Source of the DNA: JBPOFY01 sp051252415 | GTDB lineage: Bacteria; Verrucomicrobiota; Verrucomicrobiia; Opitutales; Coraliomargaritaceae | Length of the DNA: 64,000 nt | Direction of reading: 5' to 3' | NCBI GenBank assembly: GCA_051252415.1 | Contig: JBPOGA010000010.1 | Span: forward strand, 1 to 64,000 | In this document: piece after piece, positions 25,343 to 34,603 of the stretch | Numbering within the stretch: position 1 is the first letter of the stretch | Layout of the letters: each line of letters starts with the position of its first letter | Program-made: the position numbers and the translations under genes | The notes under the pieces: model-generated | What the model was told of the DNA's origin: nothing | Databases searched by the model: none | Seen by the model: only the letters and a program-made list of their open reading frames with translations

Positions 25343-26338
25343 ATGACTGAACCAGTAACTTCCCCAGAAACTGAAGCCACAATCAAAGCCGCGACAAGCT
25401 GGATCCCACAACTACGTGAAGAGATCGGCAGCGTCATCGTCGGGCAGCGTTATCTCGTCGACCGACTCCTCGTCGGCTTGCTTGCCAACGGACACGTGCT
25501 CCTCGAGGGCGTGCCTGGTCTCGCGAAGACTTTAAGTATCCGCACCCTCGCGACAGCGACCGATGCGGACTTCAAGCGCATCCAGTTCACTCCAGACCTG
25601 TTACCGGCAGACATCATCGGAACACTGATCTACAGCCCGAAGGATAGCACCTTCCACACACGCAAGGGTCCGATCTTTGCCAACCTCGTGCTTGCCGATG
25701 AAATCAACCGTGCGCCAGCCAAAGTGCAAAGTGCCTTACTCGAAGCGATGCAGGAGCGCCAAGTCACGATCGGTGATACAACTTACCCTCTGCCAGAACC
25801 ATTCCTAGTGCTCGCAACGGAAAACCCAATTGACCAAGAAGGCACCTACCCGCTTCCAGAAGCACAGGTCGACCGCTTCATGTTGAAGCTCAAAGTGGGC
25901 TACCCCACGAAAGCTGATGAAAGAGCGATTCTCGATCGCATGTCTTCCACTGCGCCGAAGCTCGACGTCAACGCAGTCACAACACTTGAAGCTGTTACCA
26001 ATGCACGCAAAGTGGTTAACGAAGTCTATGTCGATCCGAAGATCCGTGATTATATTGTCGATCTCATCCTCGCGACACGTGATCCAAAAGCCTTTAAGCT
26101 CGAACTCGCGCAATACATTCAATTCGGCGCCAGCCCGCGTGCTACCATCAGCCTGACGCTTGCCTCCAAAGCTTGGGCGCTCATGCAAGGTCGCAACTAC
26201 GTAACACCACAAGACGTCAAAGAAATCGGTATGGATGTGCTACGCCACCGCGTGATCCCAAGCTACGAAGCTGAAGCCGAAGAAATTTCCAGCGAAGACC
26301 TGGTCACTTCAATTTTTGAAACAGTCCCAGTGCCTTAA
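25343..26338 (+). CDS. MoxR family AAA+ ATPase
   Basis: A 331-residue AAA_3 ATPase with Walker A GVPGLAKT, Walker B VLADEINRAPAKVQ, sensor-type ATENPIDQEGTYPLPEAQ and the AAA lid at the C-terminus. It is the first gene of a seven-gene operon whose other members are the classical partners of MoxR proteins (DUF58 and VWA proteins). MoxR proteins are thought to act as chaperones that remodel or activate the VWA partners. Confidence 0.95.
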   Translation: MTEPVTSPETEATIKAATSWIPQLREEIGSVIVGQRYLVDRLLVGLLANGHVLLEGVPGLAKTLSIRTLATATDADFKRIQFTPDLLPADIIGTLIYSPKDSTFHTRKGPIFANLVLADEINRAPAKVQSALLEAMQERQVTIGDTTYPLPEPFLVLATENPIDQEGTYPLPEAQVDRFMLKLKVGYPTKADERAILDRMSSTAPKLDVNAVTTLEAVTNARKVVNEVYVDPKIRDYIVDLILATRDPKAFKLELAQYIQFGASPRATISLTLASKAWALMQGRNYVTPQDVKEIGMDVLRHRVIPSYEAEAEEISSEDLVTSIFETVPVP

Positions 26339-26387
26339 GTCCCGAAATTACTCATTAGCTATTATTCATTAGCCATTAGTTATTCAA

Positions 26388-27287
26388 GTGACTCCTTCCG
26401 ATATCATTAAAAAAGTTCGGCGTCTCGAAATTCGCACCCGCCAGTTGGTGACGGATTCAGTTTCGGGTGCCTACCATAGTTCCTTTAAGGGCCGTGGCAT
26501 GGACTTTGAAGAAGTGCGTGAATATGCGATCGGCGATGACGTGCGCACTATTGACTGGAATGTGAGCGCTAAAATGGATCGCCCCTTCGTCAAAGTTTTC
26601 CGCGAAGAACGCGAGCTGACGCTAATGCTCTTAGTGGACCTCAGTGCATCCGGCGTATTCGGCTCAGTCGAACAAAGTAAACGCGAACGAGCCGCAGAGA
26701 TCGCCAGCGTCTTGGCCTTTTCCGCAACGCTCAATAACGACAAGGTCGGCCTGCTGCTCTACACGGACGATGTGGAGCACTACATTCCGCCGAAGAAAGG
26801 TCGTCGCCATGTGCTACGCACGATTCGTGACATATTGGTCTTTGAACCCAAAGGTCGTGGCACAAATCATAAGGCTGCACTGGATTACCTCAACCGTGTG
26901 CAACGGCGCAAAACAGTCGTTTTTCTAATTTCAGACTTCCTAGACCATCAACAGTCAGCAGAAGCGCAGCCGTCACTATTCTCGACGCTAGCGCTCACCA
27001 ACCAACGTCACGACCTCGTCAGCATCGCGCTGAGCGACCCTCGTGAAAACGAACTTCCAAACGTCGGCCTCATCACTTTAGAAGACGCCGAAACAGGCGA
27101 GATGGTTGAAGTAAATACAACGAATGCCAACGTCCGCAAACGCTACGCCGAACTTGCCATAGAACGACGTGCAAACTTCGAAAGCAATATGCGCAGGAAA
27201 GGCCTCGACTGGATCAAAGCACCAACGGATCAACCCTACATGCCCGAGCTACGTAAACTCTTCGCCCGCCGAGCCAGCCGCCACTAA
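26388..27287 (+). CDS. DUF58 domain protein
   Basis: A 299-residue protein starting at GTG 26388. It has the DUF58 core: FEEVREYAIGDDVRTIDWN, then RPFVKVFREERELT, and a VWA-like strand LVDLSASG with a MIDAS-type D-x-S-x-S. It follows MoxR directly, and its last base overlaps the next start. The 35 bases before the start are a degenerate repeat of ATTAG/ATTC units (26351-26386). Confidence 0.9.
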   Translation: MTPSDIIKKVRRLEIRTRQLVTDSVSGAYHSSFKGRGMDFEEVREYAIGDDVRTIDWNVSAKMDRPFVKVFREERELTLMLLVDLSASGVFGSVEQSKRERAAEIASVLAFSATLNNDKVGLLLYTDDVEHYIPPKKGRRHVLRTIRDILVFEPKGRGTNHKAALDYLNRVQRRKTVVFLISDFLDHQQSAEAQPSLFSTLALTNQRHDLVSIALSDPRENELPNVGLITLEDAETGEMVEVNTTNANVRKRYAELAIERRANFESNMRRKGLDWIKAPTDQPYMPELRKLFARRASRH

Positions 27288-27838
27288 TGTTTACACTCGC
27301 ACAGATGCAAGCACCGCAACTACCGGAACTCCCCGAAGGTCCGTCGCTAGATCGTGTGCGCGGCCCCGTCGAAATCCCTCCTTTCGAGACCTGGGAAATA
27401 GCGCTCTTTATCGGCCTAGGGGTCTTCCTATCCGCATGCATCATCTGGCTCATCGTCGCACAAATTCAAAAGCAGCGCTCGAAGACGCAAAAAACTTCTG
27501 CCTATGAATCTGCACTGAGCGAGATTCGAGAAGCGCAAGCAATCACCGAATCTGAACCCTTCACCATTCGCTGCTCCGCTGCCCTCCGACTTTACTTCGA
27601 AGATGGCTTAGGCATTGCTGCGACTGGACGAACCAGTGAGGAATTCATCCGTAGTTTAAAAGGCAATACACGGCTCGATGATAACTACCAACAACAAGTG
27701 GCTGAGTTCTTTGCACAATGTGACGCGATTAAATTCGCGGGTCACAGTGCAGACGAAGCCCAACGTGCTGCACTAGCTGACTGTGCGGAGAAATTAATCA
27801 CAGGCGCCGAGCGCACAAAGGAGGAATCAGCCCAGTGA
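27287..27838 (+). CDS. DUF4381-like membrane protein
   Basis: A 183-residue protein with a Pro-rich N-terminus, one membrane span (about 44-66, IALFIGLGVFLSACIIWLIV) and a cytoplasmic helical domain with R-L-Y-F-E-D and F-A-Q-C-D-A-I-K-F-A-G. Length, layout and place between the DUF58 and BatA genes fit DUF4381. It overlaps both neighbours by 1-4 bases, so translation is coupled. Confidence 0.82.
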   Translation: MFTLAQMQAPQLPELPEGPSLDRVRGPVEIPPFETWEIALFIGLGVFLSACIIWLIVAQIQKQRSKTQKTSAYESALSEIREAQAITESEPFTIRCSAALRLYFEDGLGIAATGRTSEEFIRSLKGNTRLDDNYQQQVAEFFAQCDAIKFAGHSADEAQRAALADCAEKLITGAERTKEESAQ

Positions 27839-28875
27839 ACTTCTTTCAATTTCAAGACCCTGCGTATTTCTTACTACTACTGCTGATTCCCATCTTAGCA
27901 TGGTGGGCGGGTCGTATGGGGCCCGAAGCTGCGATGCGTTTTTCTAGCACGGCACTGGTCAAAGCAGTCAGCCAAAATCGTCATAGTCGACCAGGAAAAA
28001 TGCTTTTCACACTGCGCTTACTAGCACTCATGGCATTAATCACGGCACTGGCCCGACCGCAGTTTGGTAAAATGAATGACACGACCGATGCGGACGGTAT
28101 CGACATCGTCGTCACGCTCGACCTTTCACTTTCAATGCGAGCGCTGGACCTCTCGACTCGGGAGGACGTCGTCACACGACTCGACGCTGCGAAGCGCGTA
28201 GTCCAAGAGTTCGTCGGCAAGCGTCCTTATGATCGCATAGGCATTGTGGCCTTTGCCTCCGATGCCTACGTAGTCAGCCCGCTCACCTTGAACCATGATT
28301 GGCTCAAGAAAAACCTCGACCGCCTAGAGCTGGGTGAGATCGACGGTAGTGGCACCGCAATCGGCACTGCCTTAGGAGCCAGCGTCAACCGCTTGCGCGA
28401 CCACGAATCACGTAGCCGCATCGTCATCCTACTGACAGATGGTGAAAACAATTCAGGCGAAATCTCACCATTAGGGGCTGCAGAAGCAGCAAAAACCTTT
28501 GGCGTCAAAGTTTACACAATTGCGACGGGTAAAAAAGGTCGTGTCCCAGCACCTGAAACAGACCGCCGCACAGGTGCCGTCTTACGAGATAACGAGGGCA
28601 AGCCAGTCTATCGCGGTCGCACGATGAACTCGAATTATGATGAAGTAGAGCTCACAGAAATTGCGACAATGACCGGCGGGCAATTTTTTCGTGCTACAGA
28701 GAACGGCGACCTTGAGCGGATTTACGACGAAATTGATGCGCTCGAAAAGACCACAATCGAGCTACGTTCTTACGCCACCTTCACCGAACTCTTTATCTGG
28801 CCCTGCATATTGGGGCTCGGGCTTTTACTACTAGAACAAGTCCTGCGCAACACACGCTATCGCCGACTTCCATGA
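27835..28875 (+). CDS. batA: BatA-like VWA membrane protein
   Basis: A 346-residue protein (GTG start, behind AAGGAGG) with an N-terminal membrane span pair, a VWA domain with intact MIDAS (LDLSLSM near residue 99, later T-D-G-E-N) and a C-terminal span (about 318-335). It is the first of two VWA proteins in the Bat operon. In Bacteroides, Bat proteins were linked to aerotolerance; their molecular role remains unclear. Confidence 0.88.
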   Translation: MNFFQFQDPAYFLLLLLIPILAWWAGRMGPEAAMRFSSTALVKAVSQNRHSRPGKMLFTLRLLALMALITALARPQFGKMNDTTDADGIDIVVTLDLSLSMRALDLSTREDVVTRLDAAKRVVQEFVGKRPYDRIGIVAFASDAYVVSPLTLNHDWLKKNLDRLELGEIDGSGTAIGTALGASVNRLRDHESRSRIVILLTDGENNSGEISPLGAAEAAKTFGVKVYTIATGKKGRVPAPETDRRTGAVLRDNEGKPVYRGRTMNSNYDEVELTEIATMTGGQFFRATENGDLERIYDEIDALEKTTIELRSYATFTELFIWPCILGLGLLLLEQVLRNTRYRRLP

Positions 28876-30953
28876 ATTTTGAAAGCACAGTCTGGCTATA
28901 CCTTACACCTGTGATTGTTCTGATCACCGGCGGCATTATTGCGTTTGGGCTGCGCCGTCGCGAGGCACTGCTTGGTAAATTTGCAGCCACGAGGTTACTG
29001 GATCAGCTCACGGAGAAAGCGAGCAATACCCGCACACTGATCAAAGCCGCCTGTATCATCATCGCTCTGGCTGCACTAGGGATTGCGCTGGCTCGACCAC
29101 AGTATGGTGTTGAATGGTCTGAACGCAAAGCGCGTGGCCTAGATATCGTTTTTGTGATGGACAGTTCAAAAAGTATGTTGGCAACCGACATGCGCCCTAC
29201 CCGTTTGGACCGTGCTAAACTCGCGGTGATCGATCTCATCGAACGCCTCGAAAGCGACCGTATCGGACTCGTCGCATTTGCTGGACGCGCCTTTTTACAA
29301 GCCCCTCCAACCTTAGACTATGCAGCCTTCCGCGAAAGTCTTGATGCGGTTGGACCTGCGACGATGACCAGTGGCGGTAGCGACATCGGCAATGCGCTAA
29401 AGGAAGCTGAGAAAGCTTTCCCGAAAGATAATAATTTCAAAGTAATTATCCTCCTCACTGATGGCGAAGACCTTGGCGGCAACGCCATAGCCACCGCCAC
29501 AGCGGCAGCGAAAAATGGCATTAAGGTTTACTCTATCGGAATCGGCACACCCGAAGGTGAATATTTACGCATTCGCAATGATCAAGGTGAAGAAGAATTC
29601 ATACGCGATGAACAAGGGCAACCCGTGCGCAGCCAACTGGACGAAGCCACACTTCAACAAATCGCACAGCTCACTGGCGGCACTTATAGTCGTTTAAGTG
29701 CGCAGTCGCTTGAGTCACTTTACGCATCTGTCATTTCGACACTGCCCAGAGAAGAACGTGAAGCCGAGCTTCAAGAAAAACCTATCGAACGCTTTCAATG
29801 GGCAATCGCCACGGCAATTATCCTACTGGTATTGGAAATTCTGATACGCCGTCGTAGTAACATCCATATTCAAGCCGCAATCATCCTAGCAACGACTTTA
29901 ACGTTCTCACCACAGAGTGCAGAAGCCCAAGATCTACCACTTCCAGAAAGCATTGAAGAGGAAGTCATCGAAGAAGAAGTTGCCCCACTGCCCGAAGACC
30001 CTCGCATCGCTTACAATCAAGCATATGAAGCGCTCACAGGTGGAGACATCGCAACGGCCACGACGCTCTACAATCAAAGTATTCAAAAAACCGATGACCT
30101 GCACCTGCAGCGCGACGCTCTCTACAATCTCGCACATAGCACCTATCAAACGGCACGCCAAACTTATGATGCAGGCGATCTAGAAAAAGCAATTGAACAA
30201 ATAAAAGCCTCCGAGGGACTTTTCAATTCAGTGTTGGAAATCGATCCAATAGATAATTCGCCGGCCGAAGACCTGCAAAAAGTAGAAGCCGTTCGCAAAG
30301 CAATGGAGGCGATCCAACAACAAGAGCAAGACCAGGAGCAGCAAGAGAATCAGGATCAAGAAGAGAGCCAAGATCAGGAACAACAAGATCAAGAGGACCA
30401 AGAGTCTCAGGACGGCGAAGACCAAGAGGGAGAAAACAGCCAAGACCAACAGGACGGAGAGCAAGGAGAACAAGATCAACAAGACGGCGAACAATCAGAT
30501 AGCCAAGATCAAGAATCCAGTGAGCAAAGCCAAGACCAGCAGCAAGACGGCGAGCAATCCGACAGGCAGGATCAAGAAGGCAGCGAGTCTGACCAAGAAG
30601 GCGACTCACAGCAATCCGAGGAGTCCCAGTCGGAAGGATCCGAACAGCAAGAATCGACAGGCAACCCTGCTGAAGATATGGAGGAGCAGGAAGCTCAAGA
30701 AGGCCAACAGCAGCAGGAAGCGTCCGACGAAGAGCAAGCAGGCGAAGAATCCCCTCAAGCCACACCTGGCGAAGAGACTGAAGAATCTGGCGAAGAGAAC
30801 GCCAGCCAAGCTGGCAGCACAATGGTTCCCCTCGAAGGCATGTCGCCAGAAGACGCCACTGCACTCCTCGAAAGCCTCCGTGACGGCGAAAAACTTTTAC
30901 CCTTTATCGAGCAAGGCACACCTCAAAAACGAGGGCATATTAAAGACTGGTAA
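28872..30953 (+). CDS. BatB-BatC fusion: VWA domain plus TPR and Gln/Glu/Asp-rich tail
   Basis: A 693-residue protein. Residues 1 to about 325 are a BatB: membrane spans near 10-25 and 55-75, VWA with MDSSKSM and LTDGED, and a closing span (WAIATAIILLVLEILI). Immediately after comes AAIILATTLTFSPQSAEAQ, which looks like a signal peptide inside the protein, as expected if a secreted BatC was fused on. Two or three TPR units follow (about 375-480). Then about 150 residues are dominated by Q, E, D, S and G, and a short conserved C-terminal segment (EDATALLESLRDGEKLLP) typical of BatC ends the protein. Confidence 0.85.
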   Translation: MNFESTVWLYLTPVIVLITGGIIAFGLRRREALLGKFAATRLLDQLTEKASNTRTLIKAACIIIALAALGIALARPQYGVEWSERKARGLDIVFVMDSSKSMLATDMRPTRLDRAKLAVIDLIERLESDRIGLVAFAGRAFLQAPPTLDYAAFRESLDAVGPATMTSGGSDIGNALKEAEKAFPKDNNFKVIILLTDGEDLGGNAIATATAAAKNGIKVYSIGIGTPEGEYLRIRNDQGEEEFIRDEQGQPVRSQLDEATLQQIAQLTGGTYSRLSAQSLESLYASVISTLPREEREAELQEKPIERFQWAIATAIILLVLEILIRRRSNIHIQAAIILATTLTFSPQSAEAQDLPLPESIEEEVIEEEVAPLPEDPRIAYNQAYEALTGGDIATATTLYNQSIQKTDDLHLQRDALYNLAHSTYQTARQTYDAGDLEKAIEQIKASEGLFNSVLEIDPIDNSPAEDLQKVEAVRKAMEAIQQQEQDQEQQENQDQEESQDQEQQDQEDQESQDGEDQEGENSQDQQDGEQGEQDQQDGEQSDSQDQESSEQSQDQQQDGEQSDRQDQEGSESDQEGDSQQSEESQSEGSEQQESTGNPAEDMEEQEAQEGQQQQEASDEEQAGEESPQATPGEETEESGEENASQAGSTMVPLEGMSPEDATALLESLRDGEKLLPFIEQGTPQKRGHIKDW

Positions 30954-30960
30954 TACTTAA

Positions 30961-32793
30961 TTGCTTATGAAGTTCTCACTCACCACATACATCACTCTCT
31001 ATTTAGCAACCGCCGCACTCGCGCTGGCTGAAGTCACCGTTACGGCCAGTTTCCAACCCGCGAGCATCCACTTAGGCGATACCGCGCAATACATCGTGGC
31101 CATTAAAGAAACCAGCGACAGTGGTAAACCAGAAATCGAACGCGTCACTTCATTACCCATCCCACATGCAGGTGGGCTCACACTGCAAAATGGCCGCACT
31201 TCCACCAGTCAGCAGTCGACGATAAGGAACTTGGACGTTCAGCATTCGATCACTCAAAGCCTGATCATCGAAGCAATCGCGCCGAGAGTTGGTAATTTCA
31301 CCATCCCTCGCTACACGCTCACCTACAAAGGTAACACTTACACCGCTCCAGCAGCGACATTGAATGTTACCGAACGCCCCGCAAATGCACCCCCTCCGAT
31401 CAACGAGATGATCTTCCTCAAGGTGGATGCACCGGAAGAACTCTACATCGGACAAACCACGCAAATTGAGCTGAAGCTCTACGTCCATGAACAAGCCCGC
31501 TACCGAGGCTACGATAATTTCAATCGATCTGCCGACGGCTTTACTGTTAGCGAGTTACCTGAGCCTACAGACGTCGTCGAGCGTATCGGTGACTCCCGCT
31601 ATCAAGTCATTTCATGGCCACTCACAATCACCCCCATTCAAGCAGGACCACAGGATCTCAATTTCGAGTTTTCAGTTGTCGCCGAAATTCCACAGCAAAA
31701 TAATCGCCGAGATCCTTTCGGGCGTAGCAATTCCTTCGGCAATAGCATCTTCGACAGTTTCTTTAGTCGTTCCGAACGCTTCAACCTCTTCAACGAGCCG
31801 ACTCAAATCAATGTGCTGCCACTCCCAGAATCGGGTCAACCAGATAGCTTTAGCGGAGCCGTCGGCGATTTCAGAATGGAGCTCTCCACCGATGCCGAAG
31901 GCGCACGTGTTGGTGAACCGATCATGCTGTCCATGAAGATAACTGGCACTGGAAACTTCGACCGTATCAGTGGCCCCAAGCTTCCAGAAAGTCCTACATG
32001 GCGCAGTTATGATCCTGAATCCACCATGGAAGCAGCCTCCACCAATAGCTCAAAGGAAACCAAGCGATTCGACTACGTGCTCATCCCAATGAAGCCGGGC
32101 AAGCACACACTTCCTGCAGTCAAATTCAGTTTCTTCGACCCCAAAGATAAAACTTACATCGAACTCGATGCACCACCCATTTCAGTCGATGTCGCGCCAT
32201 CACTGCAGCCGCAATACAACGCACCAGTCACCTCGCAAACGACCGAGACGAAAAATGCGGAGGTGCTTTCGCTACAAAAACAACTGAACCCTGAGGAAGC
32301 ACTCCTCACTCTCGATTATCGTCCGCGCGCAGTCGCACCAAGCGGTTTCGCAATCCTCAAACAGCCACTCTTCTACCTAATGAATCTACTGGTGGCAATA
32401 GCACTAGGTGTCGCCATCTGGATACTGCGCAAACGCCAACGCCTCGCGACTGACAAAGACTACGCACAACGACAAGCCGCACGCGCAGAACTCAAAGTCG
32501 CAGTCGCGGCATCCAAACAAGCCGCGCAAAACTCGGATGCAGTCGAATTCTTCCGTCATGCTCAAGAAGCCATCCGCCTCGCTGCAACTGCCCGCTTTGG
32601 ACAAAACTTACGCGCAGCCGAGCTGGCACAAGTTCAGCCTCTATTCGAAGCCAACAAAATCGCCGAATCAGCAATCGAGGCCACTGCGCACATCTTCGCA
32701 CAAGCCGATGCCCTACGCTTCTCCGGGCAATCCGCACAAGCCGACCTTAACGCCGCACGCGAACAACTCGAAACCGTTCTTAAAGCACTATGA
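30961..32793 (+). CDS. batD: BatD-like oxygen tolerance protein
   Basis: A 610-residue protein with a signal peptide, an all-beta periplasmic part (repeated Ig-like segments with P-x-x-I-x-L-G-D at the start and PESGQPDSFSGAVGDF in the middle) and one membrane span (about 466-484). A cytoplasmic helical domain follows, whose end (RFSGQSAQADLNAAREQLE) resembles that of the DUF4381 protein in the same operon. It overlaps batE by four bases. Confidence 0.87.
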   Translation: MLMKFSLTTYITLYLATAALALAEVTVTASFQPASIHLGDTAQYIVAIKETSDSGKPEIERVTSLPIPHAGGLTLQNGRTSTSQQSTIRNLDVQHSITQSLIIEAIAPRVGNFTIPRYTLTYKGNTYTAPAATLNVTERPANAPPPINEMIFLKVDAPEELYIGQTTQIELKLYVHEQARYRGYDNFNRSADGFTVSELPEPTDVVERIGDSRYQVISWPLTITPIQAGPQDLNFEFSVVAEIPQQNNRRDPFGRSNSFGNSIFDSFFSRSERFNLFNEPTQINVLPLPESGQPDSFSGAVGDFRMELSTDAEGARVGEPIMLSMKITGTGNFDRISGPKLPESPTWRSYDPESTMEAASTNSSKETKRFDYVLIPMKPGKHTLPAVKFSFFDPKDKTYIELDAPPISVDVAPSLQPQYNAPVTSQTTETKNAEVLSLQKQLNPEEALLTLDYRPRAVAPSGFAILKQPLFYLMNLLVAIALGVAIWILRKRQRLATDKDYAQRQAARAELKVAVAASKQAAQNSDAVEFFRHAQEAIRLAATARFGQNLRAAELAQVQPLFEANKIAESAIEATAHIFAQADALRFSGQSAQADLNAAREQLETVLKAL

Positions 32794-33593
32794 GACTCTA
32801 TTCACGCTTCGTAGGAGAGGGTTTACCCCTCGACCTCATACGCATCGCTCAGCAAATAAAAAGTCGAGGGGTAAAACCTCTCCTACATCTTTGCGCAGTC
32901 CTGCTGTTACTCCCATTAGCATTGAATGCTGACAGCTTCACCGACGGCATCTCCGCCTATGAAAACGGTGAATACGAAACAGCCATCAAACACTTCGAAG
33001 CCACCATCGCAGACGAAGAAACTGCTGCCGCACGCCACAACTTAGCACTCAGTTACTTTCAACTCGGTCAACCGGCTGAAGCCGCATGGCAGATCGAACG
33101 CGCCCTGCGCATCGACCCAATCAACACAGAGTATCACTACAAGCTCGGCGCACTACGCCAACAAGTGGGTCTCTTTGAAAGTCGCCCAAAGTGGCACGTG
33201 CTCGGCGCTCAATTACTCAGCACCAGCACCTGGATCCTACTTTGCGGCATAAGTTTCTGGCTCCTACTCGCGGCATGGATCCTACCAAGCATCGCAAACA
33301 GTAAACCCAACCTCTTCATCAAGGCAGTGCGGCTGACGACGGTAATTATCTTCACCATCACCCTCCCTGCGCTGTGGCTACAGCATTCTCTGAGTCAATC
33401 TGGCATCGTCATCAGCAATGAGCCGACCGACCTACATGCCGCCCCAGCCAGTGCCGCACCTGCAACGGGTGTCGCCCGCCCCGGTGAACGCGCGCGCATC
33501 GTCGACCAGTTCAACGATTTCTACCAGATCGAAACCGAAGCTCAAATCACAGGCTGGATCAGCAAAACAGACTTCCGCGCCTTAAAGATGTAA
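32790..33593 (+). CDS. batE: BatE-like TPR/SH3 protein with REP-like insert near its start
   Basis: A 267-residue protein. After an unusual N-terminal extension (about residues 7-32) there is a signal-like hydrophobic stretch (LLHLCAVLLLLPLALNA), two TPR units (about 50-115), two membrane spans (about 145-168 and 185-202) and a bacterial SH3 domain at the C-terminus. The extension is encoded by a 24-bp inverted repeat at 32811-32886 that looks like an in-frame REP insertion. The start at 32790 overlaps the batD stop and matches operon coupling. Confidence 0.82.
   Translation: MRLYSRFVGEGLPLDLIRIAQQIKSRGVKPLLHLCAVLLLLPLALNADSFTDGISAYENGEYETAIKHFEATIADEETAAARHNLALSYFQLGQPAEAAWQIERALRIDPINTEYHYKLGALRQQVGLFESRPKWHVLGAQLLSTSTWILLCGISFWLLLAAWILPSIANSKPNLFIKAVRLTTVIIFTITLPALWLQHSLSQSGIVISNEPTDLHAAPASAAPATGVARPGERARIVDQFNDFYQIETEAQITGWISKTDFRALKM
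32811..32886. repeat. REP-like inverted repeat inside the 5' end of batE
   Basis: GTAGGAGAGGGTTTACCCCTC (beginning at 32811) and its inverted counterpart ending at 32886 pair over 24 bases with one mismatch. The feet are GTAG and CTAC, as in the other repeats of the chromosomal part. The repeat is translated and leaves the reading frame intact. Confidence 0.8.
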
Positions 33594-33596
33594 GCT

Positions 33597-33858
33597 GTAG
33601 GGGCGCTGCTTGCGGCGACCGCCATCAGTAAAGTTGAAGGTAACCAGAGCTTCCAGCTCCAAGGCTTCTACATTCGGGAGCAAGATGCTCCCGCTACTAT
33701 TTTACAGCTTAGGGAAATCAAGAAAGGTAGCGGCGGTCGTCCCTGACCGCCATACGTCAGAGTTCGGCCGACCCGATGGCGCGCAGGGACGCACGCCGCT
33801 ACCTTTTGTGTGATCGGAATAAAATTGTAGCACGCGCTTCCCGAAGGGAGCGCGTGGC
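33597..33858. repeat. Cluster of REP-like inverted repeats
   Basis: Three elements lie between batE and the VOC gene. GGGAGCA-AGA-TGCTCCC is at 33676-33692. A longer element, 33726-33803, has GGTAGCGGCG and CGCCGCTACC ends. GTAG followed by the hairpin CACGCGCTTCCC/GGGAGCGCGTG is at 33827-33858. The last recurs almost unchanged at 36817, 56975 and 59809. Confidence 0.8.
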
Positions 33859-33939
33859 GTTCGACTGGGCCTTTGCAATGATGCCACAGAATAGGGACTG
33901 CAATTCCGAAACACTACCTACGGAGTCCAGACGGGAAAT

Positions 33940-34287
33940 TCAGCTCCGCGCCCGACTCAGCATGATCTGATTACCATCGGTATCTTCGCACATGGCTAGA
34001 TGTGGTGGTTCCCCATCTTCAGGTTGTGGCTCGCGTGGGCATTTGCCTCCTGCAGCAACGACTTCAGCCGCACCAGCCACGACATCGGCTACTTGAAAGG
34101 TGATGCCGGTCCAAGTCTGCTTTCCCTCCCCGCCTCCATGTATCGCAATTAACCCGCCTGCAACCTCAAGCTCAGTGATATGCGGGTTCTGTCGAGCGAC
34201 AGCAGCACCAAATACGGATTGATAAAAGCGTGCACAGCGCTCTGCATCGGCTGCCCAAATTGTGTATTTTAGTTTTTCTACCTGCAT
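33940..34287 (-). CDS. VOC family (glyoxalase/dioxygenase-fold) protein
   Basis: A 115-residue single-domain VOC protein: KYTIWAADAERCARFYQSVFG at the start, GGGLIAIHGGG-type middle and EDTDGNQIMLSRA at the end, the usual two beta-alpha-beta-beta-beta modules. Putative metal or substrate ligands are not all recognisable, so the activity cannot be named. It stands alone on the minus strand between REP-like repeats. Confidence 0.82.
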   Translation of the reverse strand: MQVEKLKYTIWAADAERCARFYQSVFGAAVARQNPHITELEVAGGLIAIHGGGEGKQTWTGITFQVADVVAGAAEVVAAGGKCPREPQPEDGEPPHLAMCEDTDGNQIMLSRARS

Positions 34288-34377
34288 GGGGTATCTCTAT
34301 CACTAAAACAGGAATTTGAAAGTGGTTTATCCTAAAAAAAGTAGCTTCGGGGGGCTAAAGAATGAGTTGCCAAATTT

Positions 34378-34456
34378 GGGAGCGTCGGCCTCCGTGCCGA
34401 CACCCGTGTTGTAGGCGCGACTCATCGCAGATGCGGACACGGAGGTCCGCGCTCCC
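34378..34456. repeat. REP-like inverted repeat
   Basis: GGGAGCGTCGGCCTCCGTGC begins the element, and GCGGACACGGAGGTCCGCGC before TCCC ends it; the two arms are partly complementary (GGGAGCG/CGCTCCC). Related copies are at 59876-59956, 60171-60252 and 63090-63185. Just before htpG, 34570-34598 carries a short AATTC/TAATTC tandem repeat. Confidence 0.75.
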
Positions 34457-34603
34457 GACCGGAGTTACACCGCACATTTGAAATCACACCCGTCTGGAAA
34501 AATGAAGCAGACCTTTACTTGATTTTTCTGAAAGGCTCCCTACCTTCCTCGGCTTCGCTTTCACGAGATTCGTAATTCTTAATTCCTAATTCAAACAATA
34601 TCT

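Noticed and set aside
30223..30864. 213-codon minus-strand frame opposite the acidic tail of the BatB-BatC protein
   Set aside because: It is the mirror of a low-complexity Q/E/D-rich coding stretch, giving a Leu/Arg-rich artefact.
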